A DNA stretch of 64,000 nt, taken from NCBI RefSeq assembly GCF_017301635.1, contig NZ_CP071091.1:9292501-9356500 (forward strand). Reading direction: 5' to 3'. The notes beneath the pieces were generated by a model, which did no database searches, was not told the DNA's origin, and worked only from the letters and a program-made list of their open reading frames with translations. Shown piece by piece: positions 35,526-44,012 of this stretch (position 1 is the stretch's first letter; each line of letters begins with the position of its first letter). The position numbers and the translations under genes are program-made. This DNA comes from Myxococcus landrumus. Its GTDB lineage: Bacteria > Myxococcota > Myxococcia > Myxococcales > Myxococcaceae.

Positions 35526-36115
35526 GGTCTGGCCCTGCCCTCGCCCGAGGAGGCGCCTCCGGACAGCAACTCCCGCAGCGCCTTGCGCGCCTCACTGAGC
35601 CACCGGCCCACCGTTCCCTCGGGGGCATCCAACTGCTCGGCGATGGCGCGATACCGAAGCCCGGCCACATGGAGCCGGTACGCCTCCCGAATCTGAGGAG
35701 GACGCAGCTGTTCGATGGCGCGCAGGAAGTCCTCGCGGGTCACCTGCTCCCACTGCTCCATGGGTGTGGGCTCTCCAGACACCTCCGGCGTCTGCACGAC
35801 ACGCAGCGACGGAGCGCCCAGGACTTCCGTGCGCCTGCGACGGCAGTGGTCCAGGAAACGGTTGCTCAGTGTGGTGCTCAACCACACGCTCACCGCGCTG
35901 GGGTTCTCCGTCACCAACCGGTCAAAGTTCCGGTAGGCACGCTCCAGCGTCTCCTGCACCAGGTCCTCGGCTTCGATGCCTCCCCCGACACACAAACGCC
36001 GGGCAAGACGCAGCAAGCCCGGCCGTCTCGAGCGGGCGAAAGCATCGAACTGTTGGTGCTGCCCGTCGTCCATCGTGGCGCGAACCCCTGCACCCATCAT
36101 CTCATGTCGTTCCAC
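35522..36115 (-). CDS. ECF-type RNA polymerase sigma factor
   Basis: A sigma-70 family factor of about 197 residues. Region 2 is seen as EAEDLVQETLERAYRNFDRL and region 4 as QIREAYRLHVAGLRYRAIAEQL followed by the recognition helix TVGRWLSEARKAL; region 3 is absent, as in ECF factors. The start may be 36115, 36100, 36097 or 36073, since none has a strong ribosome site. The gene is translationally coupled to the anti-sigma/CHAT protein, its predicted inhibitor. A perfect palindrome GGGAAATTCCC lies at 36149-36159, upstream. It likely drives its own operon and a wider envelope-response regulon. Confidence 0.9.
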   Translation of the reverse strand: MERHEMMGAGVRATMDDGQHQQFDAFARSRRPGLLRLARRLCVGGGIEAEDLVQETLERAYRNFDRLVTENPSAVSVWLSTTLSNRFLDHCRRRRTEVLGAPSLRVVQTPEVSGEPTPMEQWEQVTREDFLRAIEQLRPPQIREAYRLHVAGLRYRAIAEQLDAPEGTVGRWLSEARKALRELLSGGASSGEGRARP

Positions 36116-36148
36116 GCGTGGAGCGCCCCCCTGCCAGCAAACGCCCCC

Positions 36149-36159
36149 GGGAAATTCCC
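36149..36159. promoter_or_regulatory. Palindrome upstream of the ECF sigma operon
   Basis: GGGAAATTCCC is an 11-base perfect palindrome 34 bases before the first possible sigma start. It may be an operator or part of the promoter. No convincing ECF -35/-10 pair could be fixed by eye. Confidence 0.3.
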
Positions 36160-36216
36160 TTCGGTGGGTTTCAGATGTGACGCGCTGCGTTGCGGGCTGG
36201 CCCCCGGCGGCGGGGT

Positions 36217-37413
36217 TCAGGTGCGCAGGGATGCGACGAGCGCGGCCCAGTCGGTGGAGGTGGGGAGGCGGCCCTCGGCGTGCTCGGGGCGCCCTCCGCC
36301 CCGGCCTCCCGAGGCCTCCGCGGCCCGCTTGAGGAAGGCGCCGCAGCCGAAGGTGGACGAGGCGCCTCGGGCGATGAGGACGGCGAGCCCCTCCGGGGTG
36401 CGGCCGGCGAGGAACACCACCGCGTCCGGCTGGGAGGTGAGGCGGGCGGCCACCGCGCGCAGCGCTTCCGGGCCCGCGCCCTCCAGGACGGCGACGACGT
36501 GCTTGTCGGCGGAGGCGTCCAGCGCGGCGGCGAGCTCCGTGGCGGTGTGCTCAGCCAGCTTCGCGCGGGCGGCGCCCAGGGCCTCGCGGGCCTCGGCCAG
36601 CTCCCGGCGCAGCTTGTCCACCACGGTGGGCACTTCCAGGGGGCCACAGGTGAAGGCGCGTCCCAGGGCGCGCAGCGTGCCCGCCTCGTCCCAGAGCTCC
36701 TTGCGCGCACGGGGGCCCGCGGAGAAGAGCACGCGGCCCTTGCCCTTGTAGCGCTCCACGCCCAGCACCCGCACCAGGCCCACTTGTCCCGTGCGCGTGC
36801 AGTGGGTGCCTCCGCAGGGGGACACGTCGAAGTCGCCCACCTGGATGACGCGGATGTGGTCCGTCACCTTCGGGGCCCGGCGCAGGGGCAGCGCGGCGAG
36901 CTCCTCCGGCGTGGGGAAGAAGGCGCGGATGGGGAGGTCCGCGTCGATGGTGGCGTTGACGTGGGCCTCGGCCTCGGCGACGCGCTGCTCGTCCAGGGTG
37001 TCCTGGTCCGTGTCGATGGTGCACACGGCGCCCAGCCGCGAGGACACCGTGGCCGCGCCCGCGATATCCAGGAGCGCGCGCGACAGCATGTGCTGCCCCG
37101 TGTGCAGGGACATGTGGATGCGGCGGCGCTCCGCCTCCACCACGCCGTCCAGCGTGAGCCCCGGGGCGGGCAGGGTGCCTGCTTCGCCCACGTCCACCAG
37201 GTGGTGCACCGTGCCCGCGTCATCCACCTGCACGTCGCGCACGGGCAGCCCGCCCAGCACGCCGTGGTCCGCCATCTGTCCGCCGGCCTCAGGGTAGAAG
37301 GCCGTGCGGTCCAGCACCACGGAGGTCGCGCCGTTCCAGGTGCCGTGGGCCACGACGCGGGCCGTGAAGCGGTGGAGGAACGGGTCGTCGAAGTAGAGGC
37401 GCTCGGTGGACAT
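36217..37413 (-). CDS. AlaX-type alanyl-tRNA editing protein (long form)
   Basis: A 398-residue free-standing homologue of the editing part of alanyl-tRNA synthetase. It hydrolyses mischarged Ser- or Gly-tRNA(Ala) in the cytoplasm. Residues 1-100 form the AlaRS beta-barrel-like domain (TAFYPEAGGQMADHG). The zinc site is HTGQH near residue 104 and CGGTH near 201. A C-terminal DHHA1 domain ends with ASSTFGCGAFLKRAAEASGGRGGGRPEHAEG, here seen as its GGRGGGRP hallmark. The full length marks the AlaX-L class. It lies 57 bases downstream of the P450 gene. Confidence 0.9.
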   Translation of the reverse strand: MSTERLYFDDPFLHRFTARVVAHGTWNGATSVVLDRTAFYPEAGGQMADHGVLGGLPVRDVQVDDAGTVHHLVDVGEAGTLPAPGLTLDGVVEAERRRIHMSLHTGQHMLSRALLDIAGAATVSSRLGAVCTIDTDQDTLDEQRVAEAEAHVNATIDADLPIRAFFPTPEELAALPLRRAPKVTDHIRVIQVGDFDVSPCGGTHCTRTGQVGLVRVLGVERYKGKGRVLFSAGPRARKELWDEAGTLRALGRAFTCGPLEVPTVVDKLRRELAEAREALGAARAKLAEHTATELAAALDASADKHVVAVLEGAGPEALRAVAARLTSQPDAVVFLAGRTPEGLAVLIARGASSTFGCGAFLKRAAEASGGRGGGRPEHAEGRLPTSTDWAALVASLRT

Positions 37414-37470
37414 GCGGCGGGGATAACACGCGCATGTCCACCGCCTCCATGATTCACGCCAGCAAGCCCC

Positions 37471-38706
37471 TCAGGCCGGGTCCCACTCCACGAGCAGGCG
37501 ATGCGGGCCCCGGTGCAGGAAGTTGGGCACGTAGGAGAAGGCGTTGTCCGGCGCGAGCCGCAGGTTGGGCAGCCGCTTGAGGAGCATCTCCATGGCCAGC
37601 TTCACCTCCAGCCGGGCGAGCGGCGCGCCGATGCAGTAGTGGATGCCCATGCCGAAGCCCAGGTGCTTGCCCACGTCCGGACGGCGGGGGTCTCCGTGGT
37701 CGGGCGAGGTGAAGACGGTCTGGTCGCGGTTGGCGGAGGCGAAGAGGACGAGCACGCGCGCGTTCGCCGGAATCTCCACGCCGTTCAGCGTCACCGCGCG
37801 GGCGGTGGTGCGCATCATCCCCTGGATGGGCGAGTCCAGGCGCAGCGTCTCCTCGATGGCGCGGGGGATGCGGCTGGGGTCCTCGCGCAGCTCCTTGAGC
37901 CGCTCCGGCTCCTGGAGCACCCAGACGAGCAGGTTGCCCAGCAGGTTCGTCGTCGTCTCGTGTCCGGCGAAGTGCAGGAGGGACAACAGGCTGATGAGCT
38001 CCACGTCGCTCAAGGGCGGCGAGTCCTCGTAGCGCGCCTCGATGAGCGCGCTGATGAGGTCGTCTCCCGGGGTCTTCCGGCGCTCGGCGATGTAGCCCGC
38101 CAGATACTTCTGGATGGACACCAGTCCGTGCGCGCACTCCACCTGTCGGGCGACGGGGACGTTGCCGGCGGACAGGAGCGCCAGGTCCTCCGTCCACCGC
38201 TTCATCCGCTCCAGGTCGGAGTCGGGCAGGCCCATGATGGCGCCGATGACGCGGGCGGGGAGCGGATAGCCGAGCTTGTCCACCAGGTCCGCGTGGCCGT
38301 CCGCGGCGAACGCGTCCAGGAGCTCCGTGGTGATGGCGCGCACCCGCGCCTCCATGGCGCTGAGCCGGTGGGGCGCCAGGGCCTTGGTGACGATGACGCG
38401 CATGCGTGTGTGGTTGGGCGGGTCGTCGTCCACCAGCGCGGGCACCTGCGGATATCCCTCTTCGAGGACGGCCACCACCTCCGGCGCGGGGGGCACCGGG
38501 TTGCGGAAGGAGTTGGCGGAGAGGAAGTCCTGCGGGTTGAGCACCACCGCCTTCACGTCGTCATGCCGCGAGACGACCCACAGGTGCATCTCCGGGCTGA
38601 AGTGCACCGGCGCTTCCTCGCGCAGCCGGGCGTAGAGCGGATACGGATTCTCGACGTTGTGCGGCTCGAAGCGGCTGATGAACGTGGGCGGGGCAGACTT
38701 GGACAT
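37471..38706 (-). CDS. Cytochrome P450
   Basis: A soluble bacterial P450 of 411 residues. The I-helix motif is FAGHETTTN near 242, the K-helix ExxR is ETLR, and the haem-binding loop is FGMGIHYCIGAPLAR with the proximal ligand Cys358. Starting at MSKSAPPTF leaves 8 bases after the histidine kinase stop, so the P450 is the third gene of a response-regulator/kinase/P450 operon. The substrate is not evident; it resembles CYP107/CYP109-type enzymes that act on fatty acids, terpenoids or macrolides. No ferredoxin gene is next to it. Confidence 0.92.
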   Translation of the reverse strand: MSKSAPPTFISRFEPHNVENPYPLYARLREEAPVHFSPEMHLWVVSRHDDVKAVVLNPQDFLSANSFRNPVPPAPEVVAVLEEGYPQVPALVDDDPPNHTRMRVIVTKALAPHRLSAMEARVRAITTELLDAFAADGHADLVDKLGYPLPARVIGAIMGLPDSDLERMKRWTEDLALLSAGNVPVARQVECAHGLVSIQKYLAGYIAERRKTPGDDLISALIEARYEDSPPLSDVELISLLSLLHFAGHETTTNLLGNLLVWVLQEPERLKELREDPSRIPRAIEETLRLDSPIQGMMRTTARAVTLNGVEIPANARVLVLFASANRDQTVFTSPDHGDPRRPDVGKHLGFGMGIHYCIGAPLARLEVKLAMEMLLKRLPNLRLAPDNAFSYVPNFLHRGPHRLLVEWDPA

Positions 38707-38714
38707 AGGGGGCC

Positions 38715-40073
38715 TCATGCCGCGTCGGGGCGGGGCTTGGTCGTGGGTGGAGTCAACGGACCTCCGGTGAGCCCGGAGAGGTGCAGGTCCAGCGGTGGAA
38801 TCCGCGGGAGCCTGATGGTGATGCGCGTGCCGCTCTGTGGCCAACTCTCCACGTCGATGCGGCCTTGATGGGAGGTGACGATGCCATGCACGACGGCCAA
38901 TCCCATTCCGGTGCCCTCGCCTGCGGGCTTGGTGGTGAAGAAGGGTTGGAAGAGCTTGGCCCGCACCTCCGGCGTCATGCCGACGCCCGAGTCGTGAACA
39001 CACAAAACGGCCTCGTCGGCCTCCATTCGCGTGGACAGGTGGATTCGTCCTCGCTCGGGCATGGCCTGCACCGCGTTCATCAAGAGATTCACCACCACCT
39101 GGGCCAGCTGCCCGGGGCGTCCCAGCAGGCGTGGCAGGTCACCCAACACCACCTGCACCTCGCAGCGCTGCTGTACCTGGGTACGGGTGATGCGCAGCGC
39201 GACGGCGACCTCCTCGTTGAGGTCGTATTCCTCCAGCGCGCCCGGGTCCCCTCGCGCGAAGCGCCGCAGGTCCGCGACGATGGCCACCACGCGGCGGATG
39301 CCGTCCGCCGTGGCGGGCAGCACGTCGTCGACATATTCCTGGAGCTCCGGCGGCAATTGCTTGCAGGCCCGCAGGTCCATGAGCAACGCATTCACGTTGC
39401 TCTTTACGTAGCTCATGGGGTTGTTGATTTCATGCGCCACCCCCGCCGCCAGCATGCCCAGGCTGGTCAGTCGTTCCTGCTCCCGGGCGCGCTGGTGGGC
39501 CAGCTCCAGTTGGGCGTGGGCCTCGGCCAGTTCGTCGTGCTGCCGGGCCAGCTCCCGCATGGCGTGGTGGGTGAGGAACACGCGCCCGTCGGAGATGAGG
39601 TGTGTGAGCAGCGACAGCAGCACGAAGCAGGCGGGCACCTCGGGTGGACACCCGTCCGCCAGGGCCACGCCCGCCACCAGCGCCAGCATCACGAACAGCC
39701 GCCTTCGCGCGCCCACGTCCGCGAAGCGGTCCACCCAGAGCGCGTTGAGCGGCAGGTACAGCCACATGGGCAGCGCCCAGTCGCTCGCCATGCCGTAGAA
39801 GACATTCGCCAGCATGTTGAGGGTGAAGCGCACCCTCTCCGCGGCGTGGGTGTGTCGCGAGAAGAACTTGCTCGCGAGGACCTGGTTGGCCGCCGTCACC
39901 CCGACGAAGCCCGACGTCACCACGAAGATGGTGTGCCACCGTCCCCAGAGGCTGGAGACGAGCAGCGCATGGATGAGGAGGCACGCCAGGAGGGTGAAGC
40001 GCTTGAGCCGGCTGTTCACCCAGTCTGCGTCGACCTCCTTGTCTTGGGGCGCCGCGGACACAGGTCCTGTCAT
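38715..40073 (-). CDS. Membrane sensor histidine kinase
   Basis: A 452-residue kinase. Residues 24-160 hold about five hydrophobic helices with short loops and no large periplasmic domain. A coiled coil (about 165-205) leads to the phospho-acceptor His214 in GVAHEINNPMS. The ATPase domain has VVNLLMNAVQAM (N box), VHDSGVGMTPE (G1) and GEGTGMGLAVV (G2). The form is NtrB/DctB-like. Its start overlaps the response-regulator stop (ATGA), so the two are a cognate pair. The membrane part suggests it senses the membrane or a hydrophobic ligand. Confidence 0.9.
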   Translation of the reverse strand: MTGPVSAAPQDKEVDADWVNSRLKRFTLLACLLIHALLVSSLWGRWHTIFVVTSGFVGVTAANQVLASKFFSRHTHAAERVRFTLNMLANVFYGMASDWALPMWLYLPLNALWVDRFADVGARRRLFVMLALVAGVALADGCPPEVPACFVLLSLLTHLISDGRVFLTHHAMRELARQHDELAEAHAQLELAHQRAREQERLTSLGMLAAGVAHEINNPMSYVKSNVNALLMDLRACKQLPPELQEYVDDVLPATADGIRRVVAIVADLRRFARGDPGALEEYDLNEEVAVALRITRTQVQQRCEVQVVLGDLPRLLGRPGQLAQVVVNLLMNAVQAMPERGRIHLSTRMEADEAVLCVHDSGVGMTPEVRAKLFQPFFTTKPAGEGTGMGLAVVHGIVTSHQGRIDVESWPQSGTRITIRLPRIPPLDLHLSGLTGGPLTPPTTKPRPDAA

Positions 40074-40765
40074 GCTTCGCCCAGTCCCTGGCGGAGGTTG
40101 GCCGCGGGCGCCTCCGCCCGCACGGGCAGCTCCAGCCGCAGCCGCTGGGGGCCGCCGACTTCCGCGACGAAGGACAACCTTCCTCCAAACCGCTCCAGCA
40201 GGCCCCCGACCACCTTCAGGCTGTCGTCGGCCAGCAGCCCCGCGAAGCGCTCGATGATGGAGACGGCCTGCTCGGCCGGGAAGGACGGGTCCGCCACCTG
40301 GACCTTCAAGACGAGCGCCGCGTCGGTGGGGCTCACCTCGGCGCTGACCCCTTGCCCCGCCGAGCGGAACGGGGCGTAGAGCTGGGCCAGCGTCTCCCGG
40401 TGGCGCAAGAGGCCCGCCAGGTACGTCACCAGCTCCGCGTCATCCCAAGGCTTGCTGATGAAGCGGCAGATTTCGCCTTCATTCACCGAGGCCACCACCG
40501 ACTTGAAGTCGGCATAGCCAGAGATGATGAGCCGCAGCGCCAAGGGGTGCAGCCGCTTGACGCGCTGGAGCAGCTCGCTGCCTGTCATTCCCGGCATCCG
40601 GAAGTCCGTCAGGACAATGTCTGGACTGAAACCCTTGAGGCGCTCCAGCGCCTCTTCCCCGTTGAAGGCGAGCTGGACGTCGAATCCCTCACGCCGTAAC
40701 AGCCGCCTCAGTGCATGTGCCACCTGCGGCTCGTCGTCCACCACCAGCACCTTGTATGCTTCCAT
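40070..40765 (-). CDS. Response regulator with uncharacterised C-terminal domain
   Basis: A 231-residue protein. The receiver domain (1-125) has the acidic pair DDE, the phospho-acceptor Asp54 in LTDFRMPGM, the switch residue in IISGYAD and the conserved Lys in FISKPWDD. The C-terminal 100 residues have no DNA-binding, HD-GYP or GGDEF signature. They end in LLERFGGRLSFVAEVGG and LRLELPV, which recalls the tail of a degenerate kinase ATPase domain. Output could be by protein contact. The start MEAYKVLVVDDE has AGGAG upstream and a candidate promoter. It is first in the operon with the kinase and P450. Confidence 0.85.
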   Translation of the reverse strand: MEAYKVLVVDDEPQVAHALRRLLRREGFDVQLAFNGEEALERLKGFSPDIVLTDFRMPGMTGSELLQRVKRLHPLALRLIISGYADFKSVVASVNEGEICRFISKPWDDAELVTYLAGLLRHRETLAQLYAPFRSAGQGVSAEVSPTDAALVLKVQVADPSFPAEQAVSIIERFAGLLADDSLKVVGGLLERFGGRLSFVAEVGGPQRLRLELPVRAEAPAANLRQGLGEA

Positions 40766-40793
40766 GACGCCTTGGCTCCTGTGGCAGGGCACT

Positions 40794-40823
40794 CTAATAC
40801 GGGGTTCCAGGGAAAAGTGTCAG
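40794..40823 (-). promoter_or_regulatory. Candidate promoter of the response regulator operon
   Basis: On the minus strand CTGACA (40823-40818) and TATTAG (40799-40794) are separated by 18 bases, placing transcription start about 22 bases before the ATG. Confidence 0.4.
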
Positions 40824-40875
40824 GACCTGAATACTGGGTCATCCCTGCACCTGCGACAGGGTGGGAGTCTCCGGA

Positions 40876-42357
40876 ATGGATGTGAGCGCGGCGTGGTGGC
40901 GGGCCGGTGTGTTGCTTGTGCTCGCGGTGGGGATGACGTCGTGCGTCCAGCGTGAGGAGGCCGGCCTCGAGCGGGTGCGGCGCTCCGGGGAGCTGCGCTG
41001 GGGCGCGGATGCCCAGGGCGGTGAGCCCTATGCGATGGAGGACCCGGAGGTGCCGGGGCGCATGCGCGGCTTCGAGGTGGAGCTGGCGGACGCGCTGGCG
41101 CGGGAGCTGGGCGTGCGCGCGCGCTTCGTCCAGAACGACTGGTCCAGCCTCATCCCCTCGCTGGAGCGCGGCTCGTTCGACGTGGCGCTCAACGGAATCG
41201 AAGTCACGCCCGCGCGCAGCGGACGCATCCTCTTCACCCGGCCCTATTACATCTTCCAGTTGCGGCTGATGGCGCGGGGGGATGACCGCTCGGTGACGGG
41301 GCTCGCGTCGCTGCGAGGCCGGCGCGTGGGCACGCTGGCCAACTCGCAGGCGTGGGAGATGCTCCAGAAAGAGGGCGTCCAGGCGGTGCCCTATGAAGGA
41401 GTGGAGGAGCCCTACATCGACCTGGAGCAGGGGCGGGTGGACGCGGTGTTGATGGACGACCTCATCGCCCAGCGCTATGGCCAGCCGAGGGCCCGGCTGC
41501 GGGTGGTGGGCGACGTGGGCGAGGGGTACTACGCCATCGCCGTGCGCCCCGGGGACGAGGACCTTCGCGCCGCGCTGGACGTGGCCATCGGACATGTCGC
41601 CCGCTCGGGGGAGCTGCGCGCCATCTTCCAGCGGTGGAACATCGACAGTGCCTCGCAGCAGCGGATGGTGGAGTGGAGCGACGCGCAGACGCGCCAGGTG
41701 CTGGCGCAGACGCAGGCGCCCCGGCTGGGGTGGGCCCAGGGGGTGTTGTTCCTCCAGGCCGCGCTGGTGACGCTGGTGGTGTCCGTGGGGGCCATGACGC
41801 TCGCGGTGCCCCTGGGGGCGGGGTTGGCGCTGGTCCGGCTGTATGGCCCCCGGTGGCTCGGGCGGCTGGCGTCGCTCTATGTGGAGCTGTTCCGGGGCAC
41901 GCCCGTGCTGCTCCAGCTCTATGTCCTCTACTACGGCCTGGCGGGAGTGCTGCGGCTGGACGCGCTCAGCGCGGCGGTGCTGGGACTGGGCTTGAACTAC
42001 GCGGCCTATGAGGCGGAGGTGTATCGGGCGGGTGTGCTGGCGGTGCCTCGAGGACAGTTCGAGGCCGCGCTCGCGCTGGGCATGTCCACGCGCATGGCGG
42101 TGCGTCGGGTGATTTTCCCCCAGGCGTTCCGCGTGGCGCTGCCCGGTGTGACGAATGATTTCATCGCGTTGCTCAAGGACAGTTCGCTGGTGTCCGTCAT
42201 CTCCGTTGTCGAACTCACCAAGCGGATGACCATCACCGCGGTGGATGTTCGCAGTTGGTTGCTGCCTGGGGCGCTGTGTGCGGCGTTGTATCTGGCGATG
42301 AGCTACCCTTTGTCCGTCCTGGCAAGGCGGTTGGAAGCGAGGTTGGCGCGCGGATGA
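40876..42357 (+). CDS. Polar amino-acid ABC transporter: fused binding protein and permease
   Basis: A 493-residue fusion. A lipoprotein signal (VGMTSC, near residue 20) is followed by an SBP_bac_3 domain (about 30-260), with RWGADAQGGEPYAME, GFEVELADALA and the ligand-loop GIEVTPARSGRILFTRPY. Residues about 280-490 are a BPD_transp_1 permease with four or five helices and the EAA loop EAALALGMSTRMAVRRVIFPQA. Fused substrate-binding permeases are standard in Gram-positive GlnP but unusual in a Gram-negative, where binding proteins are usually free. The start ATG has GGGAG 8 bases upstream. The stop overlaps the ATPase start (ATGA). Confidence 0.9.
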   Translation: MDVSAAWWRAGVLLVLAVGMTSCVQREEAGLERVRRSGELRWGADAQGGEPYAMEDPEVPGRMRGFEVELADALARELGVRARFVQNDWSSLIPSLERGSFDVALNGIEVTPARSGRILFTRPYYIFQLRLMARGDDRSVTGLASLRGRRVGTLANSQAWEMLQKEGVQAVPYEGVEEPYIDLEQGRVDAVLMDDLIAQRYGQPRARLRVVGDVGEGYYAIAVRPGDEDLRAALDVAIGHVARSGELRAIFQRWNIDSASQQRMVEWSDAQTRQVLAQTQAPRLGWAQGVLFLQAALVTLVVSVGAMTLAVPLGAGLALVRLYGPRWLGRLASLYVELFRGTPVLLQLYVLYYGLAGVLRLDALSAAVLGLGLNYAAYEAEVYRAGVLAVPRGQFEAALALGMSTRMAVRRVIFPQAFRVALPGVTNDFIALLKDSSLVSVISVVELTKRMTITAVDVRSWLLPGALCAALYLAMSYPLSVLARRLEARLARG

Positions 42358-43181
42358 TTGAAGTGAAGGACCTGTGCAAGCGCTACGAGGGGCGCTTGGT
42401 GTTGGACGGCTTTTGCGCGTCGTTCGCACCGGGAGAGGTGGTGGCGCTCGTTGGCCCGTCGGGATGTGGCAAGAGCACGCTCCTGCGGTGCCTGAACGGG
42501 TTGGAGCCGTTCGACTCCGGGCACATCCGGGTGGGCGACGCCGTGCTGGAGCCCGGCGCGGAGGGCAAGCGCGGCGCCCTGGTGTCGAGCATCCGACGCC
42601 GCGTGGGCTTCGTCTTCCAGCAGTGGCACCTGTTCGCGCACCGGACGGCGCTGGGCAACGTCATCGAGGCGCCCCGCTTCGTGCGCGGCATGGACCTGAA
42701 GACGGCGACGGAGCTGGGGCGCGTGCTGCTCGAGAAGGTGGGCCTGGAGCACCGCGCGGGGGCCTACCCGTCGGAGCTGTCCGGCGGTGAGCAGCAGCGG
42801 GTGGCCATCGCCCGGGCGCTGGCGATGGAGCCGGAGGTCCTGCTGCTGGACGAGCCCACCAGCGCGCTGGACCCGGAGCGCGTGGGCGAGCTGGTGGCGC
42901 TGTTGTCGCGGCTGCGCGACGACGGGCTCACGCTGGTGGCGGTGACGCACGAGATGCGCTTCGCGCGGGAGCTGGCGACGCGGATGCTGGTGCTGCATGG
43001 CGGAAGGGTCCTGGAGGAAGGTTCGCCGGAGCAGGTGCTGGAGCATCCGAGGCATGAGCGCACCCGCGCCTTCCTGGGCCTGGAGCGAGCCAGCCAGCAC
43101 GAGGAGGCGCCCGCCGCCTCGCTTGGCGCGGGCAGAAGCCACGCGTCCCCGGTGTTCCCTGGCGCCACCGCGAGGGAGTGA
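42354..43181 (+). CDS. Polar amino-acid ABC transporter ATP-binding subunit
   Basis: A 275-residue ATPase of the GlnQ/HisP class that powers the fused permease from the cytoplasmic face. Walker A is GPSGCGKST, the Q loop is VFQQWHLF, the signature is LSGGEQQR, Walker B is LLLDEPTSALD and the switch His is in VTHEM. About 25 residues at the C-terminus extend beyond the usual end. It is translationally coupled to the permease gene and followed after one base by a hydrolase gene, forming a three-gene operon. Confidence 0.93.
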   Translation: MIEVKDLCKRYEGRLVLDGFCASFAPGEVVALVGPSGCGKSTLLRCLNGLEPFDSGHIRVGDAVLEPGAEGKRGALVSSIRRRVGFVFQQWHLFAHRTALGNVIEAPRFVRGMDLKTATELGRVLLEKVGLEHRAGAYPSELSGGEQQRVAIARALAMEPEVLLLDEPTSALDPERVGELVALLSRLRDDGLTLVAVTHEMRFARELATRMLVLHGGRVLEEGSPEQVLEHPRHERTRAFLGLERASQHEEAPAASLGAGRSHASPVFPGATARE

Positions 43182-43182
43182 C

Positions 43183-43938
43183 ATGCGTTCGGAAGTGCAG
43201 CTCACGGAAGAGGGGACGGGCGGCGGGCCCAGGGTGCTGTTGTTGCCTGGGCTGGGGGCACGGGGTTCGGGGTTCCGCGCGCTGGCGAAGGTGCTGAGTC
43301 CCATGGCCCGGACCGTCCTGGTCGAGTACCCGGAAGGGGAGCACGCGGCCGTGGGCGCTGGCGCCCTGGCGCGGCAGGTGGCGCGAGCGGCCGGAGCGAT
43401 GGACGCGGTGGTGGCCAGCTCCTTCGGGGGCATGGTGGCCGCGCACCTGGCGGCGTCCGGAGCGGTGCGTGGCGTGGCCTTCCTGGGTGCCTTCACGCGC
43501 ACGGAGCACCTGGGGCCGCGCGGGTTGCTCATTGGAATGATGGGGCCCATCGCCCGGTGGGGGCGGCCCGGCATCGTCGCGGCGGGGCTGGCGGCGTGGC
43601 GGCCCGTCGCGCTGTCGCAGGTGCGGGAGGTGGTGCCCACCACGGCCGTGGAGCGCGACACCACCTGGCACCGCGCGCTCTCCATCGGCAGCGAGCCGCC
43701 GCCCCCCGAACTGTGCCAGTCGCGCGTCGCCTGTGTCTGCATCCAGGGGGACCGCGACGTGCTGGTGCCACCCTCCACGTTGGAGCGGCTGGCGCGCTCC
43801 CTTCCCCCCGGGACGCCCCGACATCTGCTGAAGGGGGCGGGGCACGTGCCCTACTTCACCCATCCCAGGGAGTGTGCGTCGCTGCTCGCGCCCTGGCTGG
43901 AGCGGCTGGCCTTCGCGCGGAGTGTCTCGGTGGCGTGA
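43183..43938 (+). CDS. Alpha/beta hydrolase
   Basis: A 251-residue alpha/beta hydrolase. It has the oxyanion stretch LLLPGLGARGSGF, the nucleophile elbow ASSFGG (Ser80), the acid in GDRDVLVP and the catalytic His in GAGHVPYF, in the expected order. No signal peptide. It begins one base after the ABC transporter ATPase stop, so it is co-translated and may process the imported compound. The substrate is unknown. Confidence 0.85.
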   Translation: MRSEVQLTEEGTGGGPRVLLLPGLGARGSGFRALAKVLSPMARTVLVEYPEGEHAAVGAGALARQVARAAGAMDAVVASSFGGMVAAHLAASGAVRGVAFLGAFTRTEHLGPRGLLIGMMGPIARWGRPGIVAAGLAAWRPVALSQVREVVPTTAVERDTTWHRALSIGSEPPPPELCQSRVACVCIQGDRDVLVPPSTLERLARSLPPGTPRHLLKGAGHVPYFTHPRECASLLAPWLERLAFARSVSVA

Positions 43939-44012
43939 CGACATCCAGGAGGCGGGTGGGCGCGAAAGGGACATGTACCTGGCGCCCGCATCCCGCTACC
44001 CTGCGGCTCCGA

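Noticed and set aside
31981-36115. Interpretation of the TPR-CHAT protein as part of a type III-E CRISPR system
   Set aside because: There is no Cas7-11/gRAMP gene, repeat array, Csx30 or Csx31 nearby, and the protein carries its own anti-sigma domain; only the functional analogy is kept.
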